Source: Marinilabiliales bacterium (GTDB lineage Bacteria > Bacteroidota > Bacteroidia > Bacteroidales > BM523). Taken from it: DNA of 8,450 nucleotides. The position numbers and the translations under genes were made by a program. The notes beneath the pieces were generated by a model. It was not told the DNA's origin. It searched no databases and worked only from the letters and a program-made list of their open reading frames with translations. Shown one piece after another: positions 1 to 5,976 of this stretch. Where the stretch lies: assembly GCA_002869425.1 (NCBI GenBank), contig PKSZ01000060.1, positions 1 to 8,450 on the forward strand, written 5' to 3'. Numbering within the stretch: position 1 is the first letter of the stretch; each line of letters starts with the position of its first letter.

Positions 1-1014
1 CCACTCACAAACAGTATAATAAAATTGCTCGATTTCTTTCCACACTTTATCCAGCCCACCCTCTTTTTGTTTTTTCGTTAAACTAAGGAATGTGAATAAT
101 GGATCTTTTTCATCATCTTTCTTACCAGCTATTAAATCCAGAATAAGATCAATTTTCGTTTCATACTTCTCTCTTTTTTTATTGGTAATGAATGACCAAA
201 ACTTTAAATCTGGATCATTCAATTTATGTTCCATTTCATCCCAAAGTAAAGCAATTGAAAATTTCTTAATTTGTTTTTCTTCAGTTGTAAGATTTGAATC
301 CGAAAAGCTTTCTGACGAAAGAAATAAAGCCTTTGTCAGTTCTGCGTTTGTTAGCGGAATTTTACCCAAGTTTAATCTTTCAAATAGTTTATGATTTTCA
401 TCATCTACATTGTCAACATGGTACCAAATAATTTTCGCATTAAAAAAAATATTTGATTGAAACTTTGCATCATCCAATTCTTGTTGCTTGATTTTTTGAT
501 AATTCAATTCCCAATTCCTAATTGTTTGATAGGCCATAGAGATATAATAATAATCAATATACCTTTTGTCTATATCAATAGTTTTCAGATCATCATTCAC
601 TCTCAACTTTTCCAAAAATTCAACGCAATTATCTCTTGTTTGATAATAAATTTTAAACTTCTTTTTCTCTTGACGACCTGACCACATGTCATTTATATAA
701 TGAATTATCAAATAAATAGTTGTCAATCTTTGCTGACCATCAATAACTTCATACCATTCACCATCCAGAATAATTTCATTTTCTTCCTCTAGTCTCTTCT
801 TTTTATCATCACTAATTAGTTTTACTACGACTGGTTGAAGACAATAAAACGTTTTCCCATTAGGTTTTCCTTCAATTTCTCTAGGAAAAAATGAGTCAAT
901 ATCATCTAAAAGCTGTGTTACTTGCTGAGGCTTCCACCTGTAACCTCTCTGATAGTCAGGAATAAAGAATTGTTTATCAAGTATTTGATTAATAGATAAA
1001 GGTTGTAAATTCAT
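1..1014 (-). CDS. DUF262/GmrSD-type protein, partial (C-terminus beyond window)
   Basis: The frame is open from the ATG at 1012-1014 to the window edge, giving 338 residues without a stop. The N-terminus has the DUF262 hallmarks: IPDYQRGYRW (residues 18-27) and DGQQRLTT (92-99), the ParB-like nucleotide-binding core. A third family motif, FERLNLGKIPLTNAEL, spans 211-226. DUF262 is the GmrS half of GmrSD type IV restriction enzymes, which use NTP hydrolysis to cut modified (for example glucosylated hydroxymethylcytosine) DNA. Relatives are usually 500-700 residues and end in a DUF1524 HNH-like nuclease, which would lie outside the window and cannot be confirmed. The predicted protein is soluble and rich in Lys, Glu and Asp. 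The start is placed just before the family's usual N-terminus; no Shine-Dalgarno is visible. A 157-bp gap separates it from the gene upstream, so it may have its own promoter. Family assignment is secure; the substrate is unknown. Confidence 0.93.
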   Translation of the reverse strand, partial: MNLQPLSINQILDKQFFIPDYQRGYRWKPQQVTQLLDDIDSFFPREIEGKPNGKTFYCLQPVVVKLISDDKKKRLEEENEIILDGEWYEVIDGQQRLTTIYLIIHYINDMWSGRQEKKKFKIYYQTRDNCVEFLEKLRVNDDLKTIDIDKRYIDYYYISMAYQTIRNWELNYQKIKQQELDDAKFQSNIFFNAKIIWYHVDNVDDENHKLFERLNLGKIPLTNAELTKALFLSSESFSDSNLTTEEKQIKKFSIALLWDEMEHKLNDPDLKFWSFITNKKREKYETKIDLILDLIAGKKDDEKDPLFTFLSLTKKQKEGGLDKVWKEIEQFYYTVCEW

Positions 1015-1071
1015 TGTTTTTGTCTTTAATACATAAAATTCTTGTTTTCGTAATCTTCATATCACTATTCT

Positions 1072-1166
1072 ATAAATATACGATTCAATTTTAGGTTTGC
1101 TATACGATAAAAAAGCCTGTTATATATATGATTCTATAGTTTTAAATACTGCTTCTTTCGAGAAAT
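1072..1166 (-). pseudogene. Decayed copy of the 3' end of the 258-aa gene (left direct-repeat copy)
   Basis: Read on the minus strand, this stretch matches the last part of the intact gene at 4157-4933, positions 4164-4259, with about four of five bases identical (roughly 15 mismatches and one single-base gap by hand alignment). Shared blocks include TTTCTCGAA, ATCATATAT, TAACAGGCTT, ATCGTAT, GCAAACCT and AATCGTATATTTAT. The equivalent reading frame is destroyed by the missing base and by several stop codons, so it codes for nothing. A weak match (TTTAA) continues to about 1174, so the stop codon of the 1171-1812 gene may itself come from the repeat. It is in the same orientation as the intact copy, making a direct repeat about 3.1 kb apart that encloses three genes. 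Confidence 0.85.
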
Positions 1167-1170
1167 CAAT

Positions 1171-1812
1171 TTAATCCCCTTTACATTTATCTGCTCTTTT
1201 TAGAACATCTTCAATTTCCGGATAAAGTTTAATTAGTTCATTCCAATTAAAGATACTATAAAACTTACTTCTAGTAAATTTACTTGGGTTGTACTTACTA
1301 GAACATAACCCTATAATCTCGACAGAAGGAGTTGATCCAAATAACTTTTCAATAAGCAATCGATCTAATAAAAAATCGTCCAACTGCTTTTTATCAAAAC
1401 CCTGATGTGATTTTGCTTCAATAATTATTATCCTATCTTCTGAAAATAAGCAAAGATCAAATGTCCTCTTTCTAGGAAATTCATCAATAGTTTTAACTTC
1501 ATCTTTGTACGTTGTAAATGGAATATTTAAGTCAACTATTCTCCCAATTCTATGCTCTCTTTCTCCCGTTTCTGGATTAAGGTATCCTATCTTTTTCACA
1601 TAATCTCTATAAAAACATACCTCAAAACTAATTTCCCAAACATTATCAATTTCTGATTCATTTATTGATATCTTTCTATTGTTATATAACCATCGTACAA
1701 AACTATTTACATCTTTCTTTATCTGATGGAATAATTCACAGCAGAAATAACGTTCATCTCGGGTTACATCATTCCAGCTCTTATTATCTAAATATGAAAA
1801 TCGTTTCTTCAT
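1171..1812 (-). CDS. PD-(D/E)XK nuclease-like protein
   Basis: A 213-residue protein, third gene of the bracketed module, starting 10 bp after the stop of the DUF2779 gene. I do not recognise a named family. The centre shows a PD-(D/E)XK signature: an acidic residue in RTFDLCLF (Asp119), then a hydrophobic strand running into IIIIEAKSHQG with Glu132 and Lys134, and a possible helix-1 Glu64 in ISFEVCF. This order (E ... D ... ExK) is that of restriction-endonuclease-like nucleases and nuclease-fold repair proteins. The N-terminal third contains basic and aromatic residues but no recognisable domain. There is no signal peptide or membrane segment. The gene is AT-rich (sampled lines 28-30% GC). 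Its TAA stop falls at the edge of the repeat copy at 1072-1166, so the C-terminus may have been trimmed or set by the recombination junction. A nuclease role is likely but not proven; an inactive nuclease-fold protein is also possible. Confidence 0.75.
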   Translation of the reverse strand: MKKRFSYLDNKSWNDVTRDERYFCCELFHQIKKDVNSFVRWLYNNRKISINESEIDNVWEISFEVCFYRDYVKKIGYLNPETGEREHRIGRIVDLNIPFTTYKDEVKTIDEFPRKRTFDLCLFSEDRIIIIEAKSHQGFDKKQLDDFLLDRLLIEKLFGSTPSVEIIGLCSSKYNPSKFTRSKFYSIFNWNELIKLYPEIEDVLKRADKCKGD

Positions 1813-1822
1813 AGTATATGGA

Positions 1823-3307
1823 TTAAGTTTTATTCAAAACATCCTGTATTTTAACCATCGCCCAAGTATCCAATTCGCAATACTCTAGCAAGGCCTTTCT
1901 TGTTTTCGTTATAACATCCTGATCTGTCTCATCCAACAGTTTTAGAAATGCGGCACTTGCAGCTCCTCCATCCGCAATAGGCATACCCTCATAACTCAAT
2001 TCAGGAACTAAAGCTGGTAAAACCTTCTTAATTGAGTAACTGCCTTTCATTTCAGGTTTGTAAAAATGTCTAGCTCTGAATGGCGCCATCTGATCTACCA
2101 CACGTGCATTTATTGCATCAATAGAATTAGAGTAGTGAGGAAAAGCTTCCTTAATATCTTTAAGCTTGCCCATCTCAAAAGATGCATTATATGTAACAAT
2201 GCTGCCAGTATTTCCAATATCTGCAATAAGCTTATTAATAAATTCTGTCCGTGGATCAGTTTCCCTGCTCGCCTCTGCCAAAAACTCCTTATGTTCAACT
2301 TTTTCCCCGGGTACTTGCTGTATATGAAGAGAATATTGAAACGGAATCTGCTGAAATGGTCTTGAATTGTCATATATAGGAATCGTTACCATAAACAGGG
2401 TTTCGAAATCAAGATAATACAAAGGATATTTCAGTTGATTAACAAAACTTCGGATCGCATCCTTATCAATGTATTCCACATTGTTTTTTTCACAATCCAC
2501 AACCAACTGCTCAGTATTGTTTAAGGATTGATCAGCAGGTATATCATCAATTGTTATATAACCATTGTCAAACAATTCCCATTTTCTTTTCCCTGTAAGT
2601 CCCTTGTATGAAAAAACAGAGTTGTCTGGAACATGCTGCCAACAATGTCCAGTAAAATCACATTCATATGGATCTGAACAATGTGGTCCGATTTGAATAT
2701 CCGGGATTTGATCCTGCTTAAGCACTTTCTTAAATTCCTTAATATTTATTCTCACCCAGTCCTGGTTTTGCATGGCAGAATCGTAGACCGATTCAATTAT
2801 AAAAAGCTGATTGACATCGATGGCTCCCCTCTTTACATATTGTTTGTTAATATGAATAATGGATATATCATTAAGCGAAAAACCCGATCCTTTGATTACA
2901 TATGACTGAATGGATGCATCCTTAATGTAGGTCTCACTTACACTGGTTGAGCTTTTCACTTCGTAGGCCTCCCAGCCCTTCTTTCCTTTAACCAAAATGT
3001 CCATTGCTACTATAACTTCATCAAACAGGAAAGTGGCTTCATAGATTACTTCAACACCAGCATCAATGAGCTGGTTGGTTCTTTTTACAGATTCGTATGA
3101 TGGAATCTCTCCTGGGAATGTTCCATACTCTCCTCCTGGGAAAAGATCCTGAGCCAACTCTCCAACATTCTGACCTGTATCAAATACTAACTGAAGCATC
3201 TCAGAAACATCATCCTTAAGCTCTCTGTGATATTTATTCAGATACAAGGATTTATGACATTGGCATCCTCGAACAAATGTTGATTTAGATAATAAATGAG
3301 TTATCAT
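1823..3307 (-). CDS. DUF2779 protein: Cas4-like PD-(D/E)XK domain fused to DEDD exonuclease domain
   Basis: A 494-residue two-domain protein. The N-terminal half resembles Cas4/RecB-type nucleases: an early Cys pair (15, 17), Glu90, Asp103, then Glu116 and Lys118 in YEVKSS, and a motif-IV-like Gln134 (QSYV). Three spaced cysteines (210, 216, 222) follow which, with an early Cys, could hold a 4Fe-4S cluster. The C-terminal half matches DUF2779: YYLDFET (Asp300, Glu302), IVTYNASFE (Glu378), RVVDQMAPF (Asp405), GSYSIKKVLP, and YCELDT (Tyr476, Asp480), in the order of DEDDy 3'-5' exonucleases. Expected activity is metal-dependent DNA (possibly RNA) degradation in the cytoplasm. It starts 1 bp after the stop of the glycosylase-like gene, so the two are probably translationally coupled. 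Sampled GC reaches 45-47%, higher than both flanking genes. The fold calls are strong; the biological role of DUF2779 proteins is not established to my knowledge. Confidence 0.9.
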   Translation of the reverse strand: MITHLLSKSTFVRGCQCHKSLYLNKYHRELKDDVSEMLQLVFDTGQNVGELAQDLFPGGEYGTFPGEIPSYESVKRTNQLIDAGVEVIYEATFLFDEVIVAMDILVKGKKGWEAYEVKSSTSVSETYIKDASIQSYVIKGSGFSLNDISIIHINKQYVKRGAIDVNQLFIIESVYDSAMQNQDWVRINIKEFKKVLKQDQIPDIQIGPHCSDPYECDFTGHCWQHVPDNSVFSYKGLTGKRKWELFDNGYITIDDIPADQSLNNTEQLVVDCEKNNVEYIDKDAIRSFVNQLKYPLYYLDFETLFMVTIPIYDNSRPFQQIPFQYSLHIQQVPGEKVEHKEFLAEASRETDPRTEFINKLIADIGNTGSIVTYNASFEMGKLKDIKEAFPHYSNSIDAINARVVDQMAPFRARHFYKPEMKGSYSIKKVLPALVPELSYEGMPIADGGAASAAFLKLLDETDQDVITKTRKALLEYCELDTWAMVKIQDVLNKT

Positions 3308-3308
3308 A

Positions 3309-4145
3309 CTATTTTAAACTCCTATTAATTACAATTTTATAAGATTCTATTAGATTATCATTTCTAAAAGTCCTTATGCCATGCTTATCTACAAAGAAAC
3401 TATCTCTTCCAGATGAAGCCCTATTTGAAGGATGAATCAAATAAATAGTATTAAATCTAAAATCAAAACACCTCTTGATTTTAACAGCCGCTTTCTCAGC
3501 ATCCCTTCCAAAACAAATGATATAATCAGGATCAAATAGCTCTACTTCATTTTTAAATATCTCACTATAAATTTTATCAAAATTAATTTCCGTATGATTC
3601 TCCCAACCACTGAACCAAATCTTTCGTATATCAGTTACATAAATATTTCTTGACATATCTCCAATATGGTTAATTATATCCCAATAATGTTTTTCTCTTG
3701 GTGTATTCTCTCTGTTTTTATTTATCACTTGATATGAAAATGGAGTCCACAATGTAATATGATCATATGGATCAATATTGCTATTTGTCACTGATTTCAG
3801 GCTACGCAATGGATCCTGAGCTAATATCATTATGTTTTTATTTCTCCCTTTCCCTTTAAACCATATTGGCAAATCAATACCAGTAAGGAACAAACATTCT
3901 TTTCTAAAATACTTTTCGTATCCGTTGGTAAGATATTTAATTCTCAGTTTAACTTTATCAGGACAAAAATATTTTAAATAATCAATATCCGTAATTTGTT
4001 CCTTTATTTGAATATCTTGTTTTATATACTTCAATATTGTTTTATAATCATCAAATGAAATATTTAGAATAGGATTAACTACTAATGAAAAATATTCTTC
4101 AACGCTCTTTTTAAAAGTATTATTGGGGTAGTAAGTAAATTCCAT
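3309..4145 (-). CDS. Uracil-DNA glycosylase superfamily-like protein
   Basis: A 278-residue protein, first gene of the bracketed module, starting 11 bp after the stop of the 258-aa gene. The C-terminal two thirds carry uracil-DNA-glycosylase fold motifs in the right order: IMILAQDPLRS (106-115; motif 1, GQDPYH in family 1), a possible aromatic stacking region LWTPFSY (132-138), IYVTDIRKIW (168-177; equivalent to the strand with the uracil-reading Asn), PDYIICFGRDAEKAA (206-220; the 'vivaLG..A' strand) and LIHPSNR (236-242; motif 2 HPS). Catalytic-type Asp111 and His238 are present. The Tyr that excludes 5-substituted pyrimidines is Leu113, and the Asn position appears to be Asp172, so classical uracil specificity is doubtful. 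The first 100 residues form an extra N-terminal region I cannot assign. The gene is very AT-rich (sampled lines 20-23% GC). The fold call is fairly confident; substrate unknown. Confidence 0.8.
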   Translation of the reverse strand: MEFTYYPNNTFKKSVEEYFSLVVNPILNISFDDYKTILKYIKQDIQIKEQITDIDYLKYFCPDKVKLRIKYLTNGYEKYFRKECLFLTGIDLPIWFKGKGRNKNIMILAQDPLRSLKSVTNSNIDPYDHITLWTPFSYQVINKNRENTPREKHYWDIINHIGDMSRNIYVTDIRKIWFSGWENHTEINFDKIYSEIFKNEVELFDPDYIICFGRDAEKAAVKIKRCFDFRFNTIYLIHPSNRASSGRDSFFVDKHGIRTFRNDNLIESYKIVINRSLK

Positions 4146-4156
4146 ATAATATGTGT

Positions 4157-4933
4157 TTAATCAATAAATATACGATTAATTTTGAGGTTTGCGATACGAT
4201 AATGAAGCCTGTTAAATATATGATCCAATAGCTTTTGCGTACCGCCTCGTTCGAGAAATGTCTTTAAAATTTCTTGTGCATTTACACCTTTTGCCATGTA
4301 TACCATTTTCCCAAGCTGAAATACAGATGGATTCATCACCATGATTCTTTCAAACATCTCCTTTGTTTGGTAGTCCTCATCATAAAGGAATAGCTCAAGG
4401 AATTGCCTGGCTTGTGGTTGACTTTTTAGTAATTTCTCAAACCAAGCTTCTTTGTAATAGGCATTTGTATTCCTTAAAATAATATCTACATAGGTTGAAT
4501 TTCTTAGTATGTTAGTCAAGAAATGTTCATTCCAGTATTTATTATGTAGCATCCTGCATTCAGAAAAAACAAGGGATTGCCTCTCAATATCATTTTCTAT
4601 GGAAATAAAGTGAAGAAAGTTCTCATGAGTCTGTGTTTCGCTATAAAACATAAGAATCGAGCCATACCTATCCTTATCAGTTGTTCTAGTTAATATTTTT
4701 GCAAATTCATCTCCTATTATCTCTGATGGATCATAGATCTCACAGCACATATCATCCAACATAAATAAATCGTCAGCTATGTAGTCATAGTCGTCTTCAT
4801 TTATTTCATAGATTAGAGCTATTGGATCGAAATAGTTATCACGTCCATACCTTTCCAATATTGGTTTCAAATATTCCTCACATGGAGTCCAGGCCAGGTC
4901 GCTTAATCTTATCTTCAATCTACTTTGTGACAT
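4157..4933 (-). CDS. Hypothetical protein, 258 aa, third gene of the AAA+/protease operon
   Basis: I do not recognise this family. The protein is mostly helical in appearance. The N-terminal part is very acidic and aromatic (about residues 41-65: EDDYDYIADDLFMLDD), and the C-terminal part is amphipathic and more basic, ending in FNRLHYRIANLKINRIFID. There is no signal peptide, membrane segment or catalytic motif. It begins 3 bp after the stop of the metallophosphoesterase gene, so the two are surely co-transcribed and probably coupled. It may be an adaptor, sensor or target for the AAA+ protease or the phosphoesterase (inference from context). The final 96 bases (4164-4259) are one copy of a direct repeat whose decayed partner lies at 1072-1166. 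This gene's tail is therefore the junction at which the downstream module was joined. Confidence 0.85.
   Translation of the reverse strand: MSQSRLKIRLSDLAWTPCEEYLKPILERYGRDNYFDPIALIYEINEDDYDYIADDLFMLDDMCCEIYDPSEIIGDEFAKILTRTTDKDRYGSILMFYSETQTHENFLHFISIENDIERQSLVFSECRMLHNKYWNEHFLTNILRNSTYVDIILRNTNAYYKEAWFEKLLKSQPQARQFLELFLYDEDYQTKEMFERIMVMNPSVFQLGKMVYMAKGVNAQEILKTFLERGGTQKLLDHIFNRLHYRIANLKINRIFID
4164..4259 (-). repeat. Intact copy of the ~95-bp direct repeat (3' end of the 258-aa gene)
   Basis: These bases encode the C-terminus from TFLERGG to NRIFI and match 1072-1166 in the same orientation at roughly 80% identity. The reading frame here is intact and ends at TAA 4157-4159. The repeat pair encloses 1167-4163 with its three complete genes. 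Confidence 0.83.
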
Positions 4934-4936
4934 TGC

Positions 4937-5596
4937 TTAGCAGAATTTAAAGGTTATAGTTTGATACTCCTTATCATAGATAACGTACTGAGATATATGC
5001 CCACCCTTGCCTCTGTATTCAGAAACACTTCCAACATTTACGATATAACGCTTTCTGTTTTCAATTTTATAAGGCAAGTTATATTCGATATTATCCTTTC
5101 TTCTCACTCTTTTCCAATCATATACGTACAATGCAGAACTGTGGGTATGACCACAGAAAACCAGTTTTTCAGGGATCTTTAGTAAAGCATTTCTTATATC
5201 GTCATTGAAAAGATGACTCAAATAAATCAAATGTGAGTCCGGTGGTGCTCCATGTAGAAACCGCATATTATCATTGACTAAAAAAGGAGGAAGATTCTCA
5301 AGATAGTTTAATGCATCATCTGACAGCAGATCATGATTAATATTTAGTGATTCCTGAGCAATATCATTCATGATAAACCAAGTCATTTCATCGAAAAGTG
5401 CTCTGTCGTGATTTCCATAAACAGCATGGATATTACGCTTTCTAATTTCTTCTATTACTTTCTCTGGCTGAGCCCCATAACCAACAATATCACCCAGGCA
5501 GTAGATCTGATCAACTCCAACATTCTCTATAGCATCGAGCACCTTTATCAGATTGTTATAGTTGGCATGGATATCTGTAATAACCGCAATTTTCAT
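4937..5596 (-). CDS. Calcineurin-like metallophosphoesterase (YfcE/MJ0936-type)
   Basis: A 219-residue, complete, single-domain protein with all the metal-binding motifs of the metallophosphoesterase family: DIH (Asp8, His10), CLGDIVGYG (Asp36), YGNHD (Asn62, His63), FLHG (His115) and CGHTHS (His150, His152), followed by VNVGSVSEYRG. Size and motif spacing match small YfcE-like phosphodiesterases, which use a di-metal centre to hydrolyse phosphodiesters; the physiological substrate here is unknown (a nucleotide second messenger, RNA/DNA ends or a phosphoprotein are all possible). The ATG overlaps the TGA of the protease reading frame upstream (ATGA at 5593-5596), so translation is normally coupled to ribosomes finishing the protease gene. 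The TGA further up at 5977 would weaken that coupling. The next gene starts after 3 bp. Active-site residues are complete, so an active enzyme is expected. Confidence 0.93.
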   Translation of the reverse strand: MKIAVITDIHANYNNLIKVLDAIENVGVDQIYCLGDIVGYGAQPEKVIEEIRKRNIHAVYGNHDRALFDEMTWFIMNDIAQESLNINHDLLSDDALNYLENLPPFLVNDNMRFLHGAPPDSHLIYLSHLFNDDIRNALLKIPEKLVFCGHTHSSALYVYDWKRVRRKDNIEYNLPYKIENRKRYIVNVGSVSEYRGKGGHISQYVIYDKEYQTITFKFC

Positions 5597-5976
5597 TCTT
5601 CCTGATCTTTTGAGTTCAACCTGTATTGATTTGATGCTCTGGCAATTTCATTTGTATTGTCATGAAATGATTTCACTTTACCAAAGAGCCTTGATCTATA
5701 AAAAGAATCATTGTACTGGAAATACTCTACATTACCAGACTGGCTAACTTTGTATTTACTGACGAAGACCTTAATCGCTTCGGAGTTCATTTGACTATTA
5801 TCAGCTAAATATGCTGCCATCTTTAATAGCAACCTTTCCTGTTTAGTAATTACCTTCTCAGCAAGAGCCCTGGCTTCCTCCAGCATATCCTTAATCTCAA
5901 CATTGGTTTCCCTATTGTGGTCAAAAAGGAACTCATTGGTTTGTATACTCTCAGACTGAATGGCGCCAATGGTTTT
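5593..5976 (-). pseudogene. Severed C-terminal part of the AAA+/M41 protease, after an in-frame TGA
   Basis: The frame of the upstream protease continues directly past the TGA at 5977-5979 for 127 more codons, to a TGA at 5593-5595. The text resumes with KTIGAIQSES and contains EIKDMLEEARALAEKVITKQERLLLKMAAYLADN, which resembles the end of the FtsH M41 domain (a helical stretch of the 'll...A..il...r..l..la..L' type). No frameshift is involved: one codon change would restore a 684-residue protein. An internal ATG at 5884-5886 (MLEEARA) could give a 97-residue separate product if ribosomes reinitiate, but no binding site for that is apparent. The end overlaps the start of the metallophosphoesterase gene. 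Either a recent nonsense mutation, a sequence error, or a deliberate split. Confidence 0.8.

Larger units (their letters stand above)
1072..4259. other. Repeat-bracketed three-gene cassette
   Basis: Three complete genes (glycosylase-like, DUF2779 nuclease, PD-(D/E)XK nuclease-like) sit between two direct copies of the 3' end of the upstream gene. One copy is intact and one is decayed. No recombinase is encoded inside, so this is not a self-sufficient mobile element by sequence. It looks like a passenger cassette or allele brought in by recombination at the gene's tail. The two copies differ at about one base in five, too much for a recent simple target duplication. They may instead be orthologous tails from different strains, or an old event. 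The unit boundaries are as seen; the mechanism is inference. Confidence 0.55.

Noticed and set aside
92..681. Plus-strand reading frames over the DUF262 gene
   Set aside because: They are the complement of a strongly recognisable minus-strand gene and show low-complexity Ser/Phe/Ile composition with no motif.
1072..1166. Short independent gene or RNA between the DUF262 gene and the module
   Set aside because: The similarity to the tail of the 258-aa gene, with frameshift and stops, explains it as a relic.
2066..2905. Plus-strand and alternative-frame reading frames within the DUF2779 gene
   Set aside because: All lie inside the coding region of a well-supported gene and resemble nothing.
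5956..5968. Identical 13-mer CTGAATGGCGCCA here and at 2076-2088
   Set aside because: One shared 13-mer is about what chance gives in a window this size; both lie in unrelated coding contexts (GAIQ and MAPFR).
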